Positions 1 through 10,017 of a stretch of 64,000 bases of DNA are shown here, in pieces. Source of the DNA: Filomicrobium insigne (GTDB lineage: Bacteria > Pseudomonadota > Alphaproteobacteria > Rhizobiales > Hyphomicrobiaceae); NCBI RefSeq assembly GCF_900104305.1, contig NZ_FNJC01000006.1, forward strand, positions 50,067-114,066, given 5' to 3'. The stretch's first letter is position 1, and every line of letters starts with the position of its first letter. The position numbers were made by a program, and so were the translations under genes. The notes below the pieces were generated by a model. That model did not search any database. It was given only the letters and a program-made list of their open reading frames with translations, and was not told where the DNA came from.

Positions 1-975
1 TTTTCGACCGCGCTCACCCAAGCCGTCGATATGGCCAACTCTGCGCGGATGCGCGGCGATCGGCTGTCCGGCTTGCCCTCTGGCCTTATCGATCTCGACG
101 CCATGATGGGCGGCCTCCAGCCCTCCGACCTCATCGTGCTCGCCGGCCGGCCGTCTATGGGCAAAACAGCGCTCGCCACCAATATCGCGACGAACGTCGC
201 GAGCGCAAAGCGCTTACATCGCCTGCAAACCAATCCCAATGCGCCCGTAGAGGACGCCGTAGTGGGTTTTTTCTCGCTGGAAATGTCGGCGGAACAGCTG
301 GCCTCTCGTATTCTGTCCGAACAGGCTGAAATCCCTTCCAACAAGATTCGCCGCGGGCAGATCGACGAGGAAGAGATGAAGCGGCTGATCCAGGCGTCGC
401 AAGCGCTATCGCAAGCCCCGCTGTTCATCGACCAGACCGGCGGCATCTCAATTGCGCAGTTGTCCTCACGAGCGAGAAAACTGAAGCGTCAACACGGCCT
501 CGATCTGTTGATCGTCGACTATATCCAGCTGCTCTCTGGCTCCGCCGCCAAAGCTGCCGCAGGCCGTGTGCAGGAGGTCACGGAAATTACAACCGGCCTT
601 AAAGCGCTCGCAAAAGAGTTGGAAGTACCAATCATCGCCCTGTCGCAGCTCTCGCGTCAGGTCGAAACCCGCGAAGACAAACGCCCGCAACTTTCCGACC
701 TTCGCGAATCGGGCTCGATCGAACAGGACGCCGACGTGGTGTTATTTGTCTTCCGAGAAGAATACTATGTCCAACGGAGTGAACCGTCCGTCAGCGATGT
801 CGAAGCTCATCTCAAGTGGCAAACCGAGTTAGAGGCTGTACAAGGAATTGGCGAAGTGATCATCGGCAAGCAACGACATGGTCCCACGGGCACGGTACGG
901 CTGCAGTTCACCGGTGAATTCACGCGCTTTGACAATCTCGATCGCCATCACCCATTGGCAGGAAAGACGGATTGA
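1..975 (+). CDS. dnaB: Replicative DNA helicase DnaB, 5' end cut by window edge
   Basis: C-terminal RecA-like motor domain of the replicative helicase, the hexameric ring that unwinds DNA ahead of the replisome. The frame is open from base 1, so the N-terminal primase-interaction domain lies outside the window. Visible motifs are Walker A (GRPSMGKTAL), a Walker B-like DYIQLL, the SQLSRQVE stretch and the conserved LRESGSIEQDADV region with the arginine finger area. The stop overlaps the candidate TTG start of alr, suggesting coupled translation. The motif set is complete for the part seen, so identity is firm. The first in-window ATG (31) is not the real start. Confidence 0.96.
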   Translation, partial: FSTALTQAVDMANSARMRGDRLSGLPSGLIDLDAMMGGLQPSDLIVLAGRPSMGKTALATNIATNVASAKRLHRLQTNPNAPVEDAVVGFFSLEMSAEQLASRILSEQAEIPSNKIRRGQIDEEEMKRLIQASQALSQAPLFIDQTGGISIAQLSSRARKLKRQHGLDLLIVDYIQLLSGSAAKAAAGRVQEVTEITTGLKALAKELEVPIIALSQLSRQVETREDKRPQLSDLRESGSIEQDADVVLFVFREEYYVQRSEPSVSDVEAHLKWQTELEAVQGIGEVIIGKQRHGPTGTVRLQFTGEFTRFDNLDRHHPLAGKTD

Positions 976-2150
976 CGCGACTCTGGCCCGATCTAATGCC
1001 CTCAAACAGTAATGCGTTTTTCGCCGCAGCGCCTCCCGAGGCCCCCGGCATCCTTGCAATCGATCTGGACCAACTCGCTGCCAACTGGCAGGCCCTGCGT
1101 GATTACGTAGCGCCAGCGCAGTGCGCGGCTGTTGTGAAAGCAGATGCATACGGATTGGGAGCAGATCGCGTAATCCCAGCCCTCGCCGCCGCGGGCTGCC
1201 GCGTGTTTTTTGTCGCGACTTTGGCCGAAGCGCGTCAGGCACGGACGCTCGCCCCCCAAGGGAACATCCTCGTTCTCGATGGCATCACACCGGGCGCATC
1301 CGAAGCTTATACGCAGATCAACGCCTGGCCGGTCCTCTCAAGTCTGGCTGAAATCAAGGAGTGGGGCCAAGAGGGCGTCCAGCGCGGATCCCCTGCGCCC
1401 TGTGCGTTGCATATAGATACCGGGCTCAATCGGCTTGGGATGAGCGAGCCTGAGATTCGAGCGCTCGCCGGAGACACGCATCTGCTTGGCCGACTCGATA
1501 TCCGCCTCGTGATGAGTCACTTGGCCTGTGCTGATGAGCCCGACCATCCCAAAAACGCGAAGCAGCACGACGTCATGCGCCAACTTCGTCCGCTGCTGCC
1601 CAACGCCGCCACAAGCCTCGCCGCTTCTGACGGCATCATGCTCGGGCCAAACTTCCATTTTGACTTGGTGCGTCCAGGCTACGCCCTGTACGGCGGCCAA
1701 GCCTCGAAAGGCAGGCCGGCGCCAGTCAAACCGGTTGTCCAATCCTTCGCGCGTGTTCTTCAGGTCCGCGACCTCGCTCCGGGGGCCACCGTTGGCTACT
1801 CAGCGAGCTACAGCGCCGAACAGCCACGCCGCATCGCAGTGATCGCTGCTGGATATGCCGACGGATTTTTCCGTCACCTCAGCGCCGCTGCCGGCGAAAC
1901 TGGGGGCTTCGTCGCCTTCTCAGGCAAACGCGCGCCTGTGGTGGGCCGTGTTTCGATGGACCTCATAACCACAGACGTCACCGCATTTAACGATCCGTCA
2001 GTCGTCCGCGGCGACTGGGCAGAAATCCTGGGCCCGACCATCACCCTTGAAGAGATGGGGGCCGCAGCAGGCACAATCGGCTACGAGACCCTCACGCGTC
2101 TCGGCCGCCGGTTCCATCGGGTCTACCTCGAGCGTGACGGAGACATCTAA
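972..2150 (+). CDS. alr: Alanine racemase
   Basis: PLP-dependent enzyme that interconverts L- and D-alanine for peptidoglycan. The PLP-binding lysine sits in VVKADAYGLGA (about residue 56), and the C-terminal beta domain carries the VGYSASYSAEQ segment expected to hold the catalytic tyrosine. Length (392 aa) is usual. Start is uncertain: TTG at 972 overlaps the dnaB stop and has AGGA a few bases upstream, while ATG at 996 would remove 8 residues but has no visible Shine-Dalgarno. Lies between dnaB and radA, a common order in Hyphomicrobiales. Confidence 0.95.
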   Translation: MTRLWPDLMPSNSNAFFAAAPPEAPGILAIDLDQLAANWQALRDYVAPAQCAAVVKADAYGLGADRVIPALAAAGCRVFFVATLAEARQARTLAPQGNILVLDGITPGASEAYTQINAWPVLSSLAEIKEWGQEGVQRGSPAPCALHIDTGLNRLGMSEPEIRALAGDTHLLGRLDIRLVMSHLACADEPDHPKNAKQHDVMRQLRPLLPNAATSLAASDGIMLGPNFHFDLVRPGYALYGGQASKGRPAPVKPVVQSFARVLQVRDLAPGATVGYSASYSAEQPRRIAVIAAGYADGFFRHLSAAAGETGGFVAFSGKRAPVVGRVSMDLITTDVTAFNDPSVVRGDWAEILGPTITLEEMGAAAGTIGYETLTRLGRRFHRVYLERDGDI

Positions 2151-2156
2151 GCAGCC

Positions 2157-3533
2157 ATGGCACGTGCCGCCAAAACCGTCTTCGTTTGCCAGAACTGCGG
2201 CGCGACCGCCCCGCGCTGGGCGGGCAAATGCGCGTCATGCGAGGAATGGAATACGCTTGTTGAGGAAACTGATACCGGGCCCCCACCCGGCAGCGGTTTG
2301 ACCAAAGCAAGCAAAGGCCGGGCGATCACCCTAGAGTCGCTCAAGGGCTCTTCCAAGCGGACCCCGCGAATCCCCACTGGCTTAGAGGAACTCGACCGCG
2401 TAACCGGTGGAGGCTTGGTTCCCGGCTCGGCATTGCTCATTGGCGGCGAGCCCGGCATCGGAAAATCGACGCTTCTGTTACAGCTCGCCTCAGCCATCGC
2501 GCAACGTGGTGGACGCAGCCTGTATTTCTCTGGCGAAGAAGCTATCGATCAGGTCAGGCTCCGCGCAGAACGCCTCGGACTCGCCGAAGCCCCGGTCGGA
2601 CTAGCGGCGGAAACTCACCTTTCGACGATCCTGGCGACGTTGGATGCAGAACCTTCCGCGCAACTGATCGTCATCGATTCGATTCAGACGCTCTGGTCGG
2701 ACACGCTCGAAGCAGCGCCCGGGACCGTCAGCCAAGTCCGCGCGGCAACCCAATCCCTTATTCGTCACGCCAAGCGCCACGGCGCCACACTACTCCTCGT
2801 CGGTCACGTCACAAAGGAAGGCCAAATCGCAGGCCCCAAAGTGATCGAACACATGGTCGATACCGTGTTGTACTTCGAAGGTGAGAGCGGCCACCCGTTC
2901 CGCATTCTGCGTGCGGTCAAGAATCGCTTCGGCCCGACCGACGAAATTGGCGTCTTTGAAATGGCTGGCGAAGGCCTCCGTCAGGTCAAGAACCCGTCGG
3001 AATTGTTCCTCGGTGACCGTGACGCCAGCGCGCCCGGCACAGCAGTCTTTGCCGGGATAGAAGGCACAAGACCCCTGCTGGTCGAGATACAAGCACTCGT
3101 CGCGCCCTCGGCGCTGGGAACCCCGCGCCGCGCCGTTGTCGGCTGGGACAGCAACAGGTTGTCGATGCTGCTCGCCGTTCTGGACGCACGGTGCGGTGTC
3201 TCGTTTGCGCAAAACGACGTTTATCTGAACGTCGCCGGAGGCCTTAAAATCACAGAACCCGCCGCCGACCTTGCTGCCGCAGCCGCGCTGCTATCGTCAT
3301 TTTCCGGCAAACCCCTACCACCGGAAACCGTCTATTTCGGTGAAATATCGCTGTCAGGCGCCGTCCGAGCCGCCGCCAACACCGCAGGACGTCTGAAAGA
3401 ATCTCAAAAATTGGGATTTTCTAGTGCGGTCATCCCGGCCTTGGGTGAAATCGAAGCGACCGGCATTTCTCTGGACTTGAGCCGGCTCTCGCACCTCAAG
3501 ATGCTTGCGGAAAGGGTTACGGCGTGCGACTGA
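2157..3533 (+). CDS. radA: DNA repair protein RadA
   Basis: RecA-related branch-migration ATPase of recombinational repair. Domains in order: N-terminal C4 zinc finger (Cys 11, 14, 25, 28), a RecA-like ATPase with Walker A GGEPGIGKSTL near residue 100, the RadA-specific KNRFG motif near residue 255, and a C-terminal Lon-protease-like domain. The 458-residue length matches the family. It starts 6 bases after the alr stop, so the two are probably cotranscribed. Confidence 0.97.
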   Translation: MARAAKTVFVCQNCGATAPRWAGKCASCEEWNTLVEETDTGPPPGSGLTKASKGRAITLESLKGSSKRTPRIPTGLEELDRVTGGGLVPGSALLIGGEPGIGKSTLLLQLASAIAQRGGRSLYFSGEEAIDQVRLRAERLGLAEAPVGLAAETHLSTILATLDAEPSAQLIVIDSIQTLWSDTLEAAPGTVSQVRAATQSLIRHAKRHGATLLLVGHVTKEGQIAGPKVIEHMVDTVLYFEGESGHPFRILRAVKNRFGPTDEIGVFEMAGEGLRQVKNPSELFLGDRDASAPGTAVFAGIEGTRPLLVEIQALVAPSALGTPRRAVVGWDSNRLSMLLAVLDARCGVSFAQNDVYLNVAGGLKITEPAADLAAAAALLSSFSGKPLPPETVYFGEISLSGAVRAAANTAGRLKESQKLGFSSAVIPALGEIEATGISLDLSRLSHLKMLAERVTACD

Positions 3534-3594
3534 GACTAAACAGGGTTAAGCGGCACGTGGGCCGGAGTTCTAGGCCCAGTGGAGAGAAGCAAGA

Positions 3595-4194
3595 ATGATC
3601 GGGCCTTTGACGTACCTCGATGCCGGGGTAATCGCGATCGCCTTTATATCGGGGCTGCTCGCCCTTTATCGCGGACTCACGCGCGAACTTCTGGCCATCC
3701 TGTCGTGGATCATCGCGGCCGTTGCCGTTCTCTACTTCATCCTGAATCACCGCCAATTCGCAACGGAAGTAGCCGAGCAGATGGGCGCTCAGCTCATCAT
3801 CGCACAAGCCGTTATTGGCGTTCTGCTGTTCCTGATCGTGCTGATCGTGGTCCATCTGGTTACCGCACGCATTTCCGACTCCATTCTCGATAGCCAAGTC
3901 GGCATGATTGACCGGATTCTTGGCTTCGTATTCGGCCTCGTACGGGGCTTTATCCTGGTAGTGATCCCGTTCATGCTGGCACTGCACTTCTACCCAAAAG
4001 AAGAGCAGCACCCGGACTGGCTCGCCAAGTCAATCACCCGGCCCTACTTGCTCTCAACTGGGGAAGCTCTCCAGTCGATGCTCGTTGCCTATGTTGTACC
4101 GGTCATAGATCGCGCAACGAATAAGCAAGACGAAGCGTCGCACCAGCAAGACAGTTCCATCGAAATTCGGGGCGACGAAGCGCAAAAAGGCTAG
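3595..4194 (+). CDS. cvpA: CvpA family membrane protein
   Basis: Inner-membrane protein of the colicin V production family, 199 aa, with about four hydrophobic segments (roughly residues 7-25, 28-48, 62-82 and 100-125) and a hydrophilic charged C-terminus. The conserved DxxVIAIAFISGLLALYRG-like start and the central D-R-I-L-G-F-V-F-G-L-V-R-G motif are visible. A GGAGAG stretch precedes the ATG. Placement directly upstream of purF is the classic arrangement for this family. Its molecular role is poorly defined in the family. Confidence 0.92.
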   Translation: MIGPLTYLDAGVIAIAFISGLLALYRGLTRELLAILSWIIAAVAVLYFILNHRQFATEVAEQMGAQLIIAQAVIGVLLFLIVLIVVHLVTARISDSILDSQVGMIDRILGFVFGLVRGFILVVIPFMLALHFYPKEEQHPDWLAKSITRPYLLSTGEALQSMLVAYVVPVIDRATNKQDEASHQQDSSIEIRGDEAQKG

Positions 4195-4360
4195 GTGCGC
4201 AGGCCTAGGGGCCTGTTGCAGTGCAAAAAAGAACTGGAAAAGTACACAGTTTTTCATATATCCGTCACAGAAGCGGTGGCGCAGCCATGAGCGGGCTGGT
4301 ACCTCAAGCCATTGTGACGATCAGTTTGTGCGGCAACGGATGCGATCGCGGGAGGCAGCC

Positions 4361-5857
4361 ATGACGTGCGACGACAACGTCGGAGCAGCGGAAACCCAAT
4401 GGGATTCCGGATATTCTCGATACGGCGACGACAGACTTCGCGAGGAATGCGGGGTCTTTGGAATTTTGGGACATCCTGATGCCGCCGCCTTGACGGCCCT
4501 CGGCCTCCATGCCCTCCAGCATCGCGGACAGGAGGCGGCCGGGATCGTCACCTACGACGGCCATCAATTCCATTCGGAGCGCCGCCTCGGTCTCGTCGGA
4601 GACAACTTTAACAAAGGCAGCGTCATCAAACGTTTGATGGGCTCCATGGCCGTAGGCCACAACCGCTACTCCACCACAGGCAACACCCTTATCCGCAACG
4701 TACAACCGCTTTTCGCCGATCTTGATACAGGCGGTTTCGCGCTAGCGCACAACGGCAACCTTACAAACGCTCTCACCTTGCGCCGAGACCTCATCTCCTC
4801 CGGCGCCATCTGCCAGTCCACCTCGGACAGCGAGGTCATTCTTCACCTCCTCGCCCGCTCGAACAAACGTCGTATCGTCGAACGTTTTGTCGATGCCATC
4901 CGCCAGATCGAAGGCGCTTACGCGCTGGTCTGCCTCACCAACGATATGATGATTGGCGCACGTGATCCCATCGGCATCCGGCCACTCATAATCGGCAAGA
5001 TCGACGGTTGTTATGTTCTTGCCTCCGAGACCTGTGCCCTCGACATCGTCGGCGCTAAGTTCGTGCGCGAAGTCGAGAATGGCGAAGTCGTCGTCATCAC
5101 CGAGGCCGGTCTGGAAAGCCACCGCCCGTTCCCGCGCCGTCCAGCGCGTCCCTGTATCTTCGAATACATCTACTTCGCACGACCTGACTCAATCGTCGGC
5201 GGGCGTTCTGTCTATGACATCCGCAAGCAGATGGGCGTGCAGTTGGCGATCGAATCTCCTGCGGATGCCGATATCATCGTCCCGATCCCGGATTCCGGCG
5301 TACCAGCCTCGATTGGGTACGCACAGCAATCAAATCTGCCCTTCGAACTCGGCATAATTCGTAATCACTACGTCGGACGCACCTTCATTGAGCCAGAACA
5401 GCGAATTCGCGCACTGGGCGTGAAACTGAAACACTCCGCCAATGCGTCGATTATCAGCGGCAAGAGCATTGTTCTCATCGACGACAGCGTCGTCCGCGGC
5501 ACCACATCCAAGAAGATCGTGCAGCTGATGTACGAAGCCGGCGCGCGCGAAGTGCACATGCGCATCGCCTGCCCACCCATCACACATTCCGACTATTACG
5601 GCATCGACACGCCAAGCACTGAAGAGCTACTTGCAGCGAAATTCGATGTCGAAGGAATGCGCAAGTTCATGGGCGCCCATTCGCTCGCGTTCCTTTCGAT
5701 CGACGGTATTTATCGCTCAGTCGGTTTCGAAGGCCGCGATCCAAACGCCCCGCAGTTCACGGACCACTGCTTGACGGGCGAATATCCAACGCCTCTGACA
5801 GATCAGACTGGCGATCCCGCCGCCCGCCAGCTATCACTTCTCGCCGAAGTGAGCTGA
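4361..5857 (+). CDS. purF: Amidophosphoribosyltransferase
   Basis: First committed enzyme of purine synthesis, making phosphoribosylamine from PRPP and glutamine. It has an N-terminal Ntn glutaminase domain, with the nucleophile expected at Cys30 (EECGVFGIL) after propeptide removal. The C-terminal phosphoribosyltransferase domain has the PRPP motif VLIDDSVVRGTTS. ATG 4361 was chosen because GGGAGG lies about 6 bases upstream and it leaves a normal propeptide; an in-frame GTG at 4328 has no such site. 498 aa, usual length. Confidence 0.97.
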   Translation: MTCDDNVGAAETQWDSGYSRYGDDRLREECGVFGILGHPDAAALTALGLHALQHRGQEAAGIVTYDGHQFHSERRLGLVGDNFNKGSVIKRLMGSMAVGHNRYSTTGNTLIRNVQPLFADLDTGGFALAHNGNLTNALTLRRDLISSGAICQSTSDSEVILHLLARSNKRRIVERFVDAIRQIEGAYALVCLTNDMMIGARDPIGIRPLIIGKIDGCYVLASETCALDIVGAKFVREVENGEVVVITEAGLESHRPFPRRPARPCIFEYIYFARPDSIVGGRSVYDIRKQMGVQLAIESPADADIIVPIPDSGVPASIGYAQQSNLPFELGIIRNHYVGRTFIEPEQRIRALGVKLKHSANASIISGKSIVLIDDSVVRGTTSKKIVQLMYEAGAREVHMRIACPPITHSDYYGIDTPSTEELLAAKFDVEGMRKFMGAHSLAFLSIDGIYRSVGFEGRDPNAPQFTDHCLTGEYPTPLTDQTGDPAARQLSLLAEVS

Positions 5858-5917
5858 GCCCAAGCAGCCGAACGGCATAAGCCATCGGCTGCCACATCCA
5901 TTACCACGGAACACTGC

Positions 5918-6688
5918 GTGACCAGCCAATCGGAAACACCCACGGACGGCGAACAGCCGAACCGCATAGCCCTCGTGACTGGCGCAACACGCGGCATCGG
6001 CCGTGCAGTCGCTATCGCCCTCGCGGCCGAAGGCTTGCATGTGATCATCACGGGTCGAGTGACTAGCGCGCTTGAGGAAACTGACGACGCCATACGCGCC
6101 GCTGGCGGAACAGCAACACTCATCCCCCTCAATCTGCAGCAAACCGAACGGATTGATGCGCTGGGCCCGACGCTTTATCAGCGCTTCGGACGCCTCGATG
6201 TCCTCATTGCCAATGCAGGCTTGCTCGGGCCGCTCTCTCCCTTGCCACATGTCACAATGGATGCCTGGGCGCGCGTGCTTGAACTGAACCTAACTGTGAA
6301 CTGGCAGCTCATTCGCACGCTCGATCCGCTGTTGCGTCGCTCAGACGCTGGCCGGGCCGTGTTCGTAACGTCAGGCGCCGCTAAGGCGAAGAACGCGTAC
6401 TGGGGCCCCTACGCCGTCTCCAAAGCCGGCTTGGAAGCTCTAGCGAAAACCTACGCGCGGGAAATGGTCAACACGAACGTACGTGTGAACCTCATCAATC
6501 CCGGTCCCATCCGCACCCAAATGCGCGCCAAGGCTTTTCCGGGTGAAGATCCTGCGACGCTCTATACGCCGGAGGACATCGCACCGCTGTTTGTTGAATT
6601 GGCGAGCCCAGAGTGCACGGCAAATGGTGAAATCTTCGACGGCCCCGGTTGGTTGCGCCAACACGTCGGCACCAAATCTTCAGCCTGA
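5918..6688 (+). CDS. SDR family NAD(P)-dependent oxidoreductase
   Basis: Short-chain dehydrogenase, 256 aa, GTG start. The cofactor motif TGATRGIG is near residues 21-28, NAG (IANAG) is present, the catalytic Ser lies in VFVTSGAAK and the Tyr-Lys pair in YAVSK near residue 163. The C-terminus ends in a typical GEIFDGPGW segment. The substrate cannot be told from sequence. It follows purF by 60 bases, and its 3' end overlaps the convergent MBL gene by 9 bases. Confidence 0.9.
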   Translation: MTSQSETPTDGEQPNRIALVTGATRGIGRAVAIALAAEGLHVIITGRVTSALEETDDAIRAAGGTATLIPLNLQQTERIDALGPTLYQRFGRLDVLIANAGLLGPLSPLPHVTMDAWARVLELNLTVNWQLIRTLDPLLRRSDAGRAVFVTSGAAKAKNAYWGPYAVSKAGLEALAKTYAREMVNTNVRVNLINPGPIRTQMRAKAFPGEDPATLYTPEDIAPLFVELASPECTANGEIFDGPGWLRQHVGTKSSA

Positions 6689-7480
6689 AACCTCGAACAC
6701 CATCCCATCGAAGGCCGGCTCTACGTTGTCCGGCAACGAGCGCTTGAGCGCGTCGTAATCGAGATCCGTTGTCATATGCGTGAGGATCGTGCGCTTTGGC
6801 TTGAGCCGCTCCGCCCATTCCAATGCACGGCGAACGTGAAAATGGCTGGGGTGAGGATCGTACCGCAGCGCATCCACCACCCACACATCAAGATCTTCGA
6901 GCATTGGGATGGAAGCATCCGGAATATCGGACACGTCAGGTGAATATCCGAACCTGCCGAAGCGGAAGCCGAGGCTCGGAATATCGCCATGCACCTGCGG
7001 AATGCAGAGGGCTTCGATCTTCCCGCCTTTCCCGTCAACAACGACTTTGCCTCCTGCCACGATGTCATGCGGATCGAGGATAGGCTGATAGCCGGAATCG
7101 GGCTTGGTCTCGAAGCAGTAGCCAAATCGAGACCTTAAGCTGTCGCGAGTGAGCGCATCGAAATAAACGTCCACGCGCTTTTTCATGGAATAGCAGACCA
7201 TGCGCAGGTCATCGATCCCATGCGTATGGTCGGCATGGTCGTGAGTGTAAAGAACTCCGTCGATCGATGAGACGCGCGCATCGATCAACTGTTCGCGCAG
7301 GTCCGGCGGCGTATCGACAAGTACGCTCGTGCGGCCTCGTTTACTGAACCGATCAACGAGGATCGCGCACCGCCTTCTGCGGTTTTTCGGATTGGAAGGC
7401 TCACACCGCCCCCAGTTCGGCCCGATGCGCGGCACACCGCCTGACGGGCCGCACCCCATAATCGTAACCCGTATGCTCAT
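6680..7480 (-). CDS. MBL fold metallo-hydrolase (PhnP-like)
   Basis: Metallo-beta-lactamase fold hydrolase, 266 aa. The metal-binding motif THDHADH is near residue 80, with further histidines in VHGDIPSLGF and ILTHM. The N-terminal GCGPSGGVPRIGP stretch resembles PhnP/RNase Z-like phosphodiesterases. Its ATG overlaps the tatD stop (ATGA), so the pair is translationally coupled downstream of metG. The exact substrate is not known; a cyclic phosphodiester is an inference from the subfamily. Confidence 0.88.
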   Translation of the reverse strand: MSIRVTIMGCGPSGGVPRIGPNWGRCEPSNPKNRRRRCAILVDRFSKRGRTSVLVDTPPDLREQLIDARVSSIDGVLYTHDHADHTHGIDDLRMVCYSMKKRVDVYFDALTRDSLRSRFGYCFETKPDSGYQPILDPHDIVAGGKVVVDGKGGKIEALCIPQVHGDIPSLGFRFGRFGYSPDVSDIPDASIPMLEDLDVWVVDALRYDPHPSHFHVRRALEWAERLKPKRTILTHMTTDLDYDALKRSLPDNVEPAFDGMVFEVSG

Positions 7481-8298
7481 TGTGGAGGCGCACCCTTCAA
7501 CAAAGAAGGATCGAGCTCCTCAGGAGGCTGCGCTTTGGTGTAAAGCCTGAAAAAATTCTCCGTTGTGGCCGCAGCGAGTTCCGTAAGAGTAATACCGCGC
7601 GCTTCAGCCACTGCCGCTGCGGTATGCACGACATAAGCCGGCTCATTGGTTTTACCGCGATAAGGAACTGGCGCGAGATACGGAGCGTCCGTCTCAACAA
7701 GGATCCGGTCAAGCGGCAACTCTGCAGCTAGCGCCCGCAACGCCTCCGACTTCTTAAAGCTCACCACGCCCGAGAACGAGACGTACAGGCCAAGATCAAC
7801 GGCCCGCATAGCCAAGTCGCGCCCACCGGTGAAGCAATGCAGAACGGCTGGAAACGCACCCTGTGCATGCTCATCCGCCAGGATTGTTGCTGTATCCTCA
7901 TCAGCATCACGGGCATGAATCTCGAGCGGCAATCCCGTTTCGCGCGCCGCCCGAATATGCCGCCGAAACCCTTCTGCCTGCCCCTGTGCACTGGAGTGCT
8001 GATAGTAATAGTCGAGGCCCGCTTCGCCGATGGCCACGCACTTCGGATGTTGCGCTAAGCGGATGATGTCCTCGACCGGAATATCGAGTTCCTCATCCGC
8101 ATTGTGCGGATGCGTTCCGACGGAGCAATAGACGTCCTTATACGTCTCGGCGATCACCCGAATGCGATCGAACTGACGAATGCGCGTCGAGATCGACACC
8201 ATCGTGCCGACGCCCGCCGCTTTCGCGCGTCCGATAACGCCGTCGAGATCTTCTGCAAACTGCGGGAAATCAAGATGGCAATGATGATCTACGAGCAT
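7477..8298 (-). CDS. tatD: TatD family metal-dependent hydrolase
   Basis: TIM-barrel metal-dependent nuclease family. Metal ligands are visible in DHHCHLDF at the N-terminus, GEAGLDYYY in the middle, EIHARDA, HCFTGG and the late ETDAPYLAP motif. The start is taken at the ATG giving MLVDHHCHLDF, the usual family N-terminus; a GTG at 8313 just after the metG stop would add five residues. Family members act as 3'-5' DNA/RNA exonucleases in repair or as deoxyribonucleases. Cotranscribed with metG and the MBL gene. Confidence 0.93.
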   Translation of the reverse strand: MLVDHHCHLDFPQFAEDLDGVIGRAKAAGVGTMVSISTRIRQFDRIRVIAETYKDVYCSVGTHPHNADEELDIPVEDIIRLAQHPKCVAIGEAGLDYYYQHSSAQGQAEGFRRHIRAARETGLPLEIHARDADEDTATILADEHAQGAFPAVLHCFTGGRDLAMRAVDLGLYVSFSGVVSFKKSEALRALAAELPLDRILVETDAPYLAPVPYRGKTNEPAYVVHTAAAVAEARGITLTELAAATTENFFRLYTKAQPPEELDPSLLKGAPPQ

Positions 8299-8314
8299 CG
8301 CTGCGTTGGTCACG

Positions 8315-9934
8315 TCAGCCCCGTTCCTTGTTCTTTTTGGACTTTCCATTACCGTCGGACGGCTTCTCCTGCCCCTCCCGCTTCGCCTGTTCCTCAGGAC
8401 TCACATAGCGCGGGAACACACCTGCTGGCGGTGGCAACGATAATCCGGACGCAAGCCGGCCGCTCTCGCCCAATTGGCTGAAGCTCCGTTGATCTTCACC
8501 GAGCCCCAGTTGGTCAAGCAGTTTGGCGCACGATTCCGGCATCGCCGGCTGCGCCAGGATAGCAACCTGCCGCACAACCTCGACCGTGACGTAAAGGATC
8601 GTCTCCATGCGCGCGAAATCAGATTTCTTCTTCGCCCATGGCTCTTGGCTGGCAAAATACCGGTTGGCCTCTGCAACGACTGCCCACACGGCGTCGAGGT
8701 ATTTCTTTAGGCCCTGCAGCTCCATCGCTTCGCGAGCCTTCGCGTACATCCCGTCCGCCACCGAGAGAATAGCGCGATCCTCTTCCGTCAAAGCACCTGG
8801 TGTCGGCACCCGGCCCTCGCAGTTTTTCGCGATCATGGACAGCGAACGCTGCGCCAGGTTGCCAAGGTCATTCGCCAGATCAGCGTTGGTCCGGTTGATG
8901 ATCGCTTCTTCGCTGTAGCTCCCATCCTGCCCAAACGCGACCTCGCGCAGCAGAAAATAGCGAAGCTGATCGAGGCCGAACGTAGAGACGAGATCGTGCG
9001 GATCGGCAACGTTGCCAACCGACTTCGACATCTTCTCACCTTTGTTCAGAACCATCCCGTGCGCAAAGACACGGCGTGGAGGCTCCACCCCAGCCGACAT
9101 GAGAAACGCGGGCCAGTAGACCGCATGAAACCGCAGAATGTCTTTGCCGATGACATGCACGTTCGCCGGCCAGAACTTCCATTTAGGGTCTGCTTCATCA
9201 GGAAAACCAACGCCCGTGATGTAGTTGGTCAGCGCATCGACCCAGACATACATGACATGCTCGGGATGCCCGGGCACCGGCACACCCCAATTAAACGTTG
9301 TGCGCGAAATCGAGAGGTCTCTGAGCCCACCTTTGACAAAGCTCAAAACCTCATTCCGACGCTCAAGCGGAAGAATGAATTCGGGATTTGCTTCGTAATA
9401 AGCGAGGAGCCTATCCTGATAGGCCGACAGCCGGAAGAAGAAGGTTTCCTCCTCCACCCACTCAACCGGAGTGCCCTGCGGCGACAGCTTCGTACCGTCC
9501 TCTGTGACAGACAATTCGCCTTCATCGTAGTACGCCTCATCGCGCACCGAGTACCAGCCTGCATAGCGGCCAAGATAGATGTCGCCGTTCGCCTCCAACC
9601 GCCGCCACATCTCCTGGCTGGCGCGATGATGACGCTCTTCACGTGTCCGAATGAAATCGTCGTTGGAAATGTTCAACGCTTCGGCCATCGCACGAAACAA
9701 CGGCGTGTTGCGGTCGGCAAGTTCCGCAGGCGTCATGTTCTGGTTACGCGCCGTCTGCACCATCTTGATGCCGTGCTCGTCCGTCCCAGTCAGAAAATAG
9801 ACTGGCCGCCCATCGAGCCGCTCAAAACGGGCAATCGCGTCCGTTGCGATAGCCTCGTAGGCATGCCCAATATGCGGAGCGCCATTTGGGTAGGAAATCG
9901 CTGTCGTAATGTAAAATGGCGTGGCAGAGCCCAT
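8315..9934 (-). CDS. metG: Methionyl-tRNA synthetase
   Basis: Class I aminoacyl-tRNA synthetase charging initiator and elongator tRNA-Met. HIGH-type motif HIGHAYEA is near residue 21 and KMSKSVGN near residue 305. The zinc-knuckle region reads [16 protein letters not shown] without the Cys pairs, and there is no C-terminal tRNA-binding (EMAP-like) domain; the 539-aa protein ends in a Lys-rich tail. This is the short zinc-less type seen in alphaproteobacteria. Between holB and tatD in a minus-strand run. Confidence 0.97.
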   Translation of the reverse strand: MGSATPFYITTAISYPNGAPHIGHAYEAIATDAIARFERLDGRPVYFLTGTDEHGIKMVQTARNQNMTPAELADRNTPLFRAMAEALNISNDDFIRTREERHHRASQEMWRRLEANGDIYLGRYAGWYSVRDEAYYDEGELSVTEDGTKLSPQGTPVEWVEEETFFFRLSAYQDRLLAYYEANPEFILPLERRNEVLSFVKGGLRDLSISRTTFNWGVPVPGHPEHVMYVWVDALTNYITGVGFPDEADPKWKFWPANVHVIGKDILRFHAVYWPAFLMSAGVEPPRRVFAHGMVLNKGEKMSKSVGNVADPHDLVSTFGLDQLRYFLLREVAFGQDGSYSEEAIINRTNADLANDLGNLAQRSLSMIAKNCEGRVPTPGALTEEDRAILSVADGMYAKAREAMELQGLKKYLDAVWAVVAEANRYFASQEPWAKKKSDFARMETILYVTVEVVRQVAILAQPAMPESCAKLLDQLGLGEDQRSFSQLGESGRLASGLSLPPPAGVFPRYVSPEEQAKREGQEKPSDGNGKSKKNKERG

Positions 9935-10017
9935 GAATTATCCTCTTGAGATCGAGCTGTATCGACCTGTTGCTGGTGGCCCATTCACCGCCACCCACTG
10001 AACGAAGCCCGATTGCC

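Noticed and set aside
8996..9949. 317-codon plus-strand frame over metG
   Set aside because: Antisense shadow of metG, which has all its catalytic motifs.
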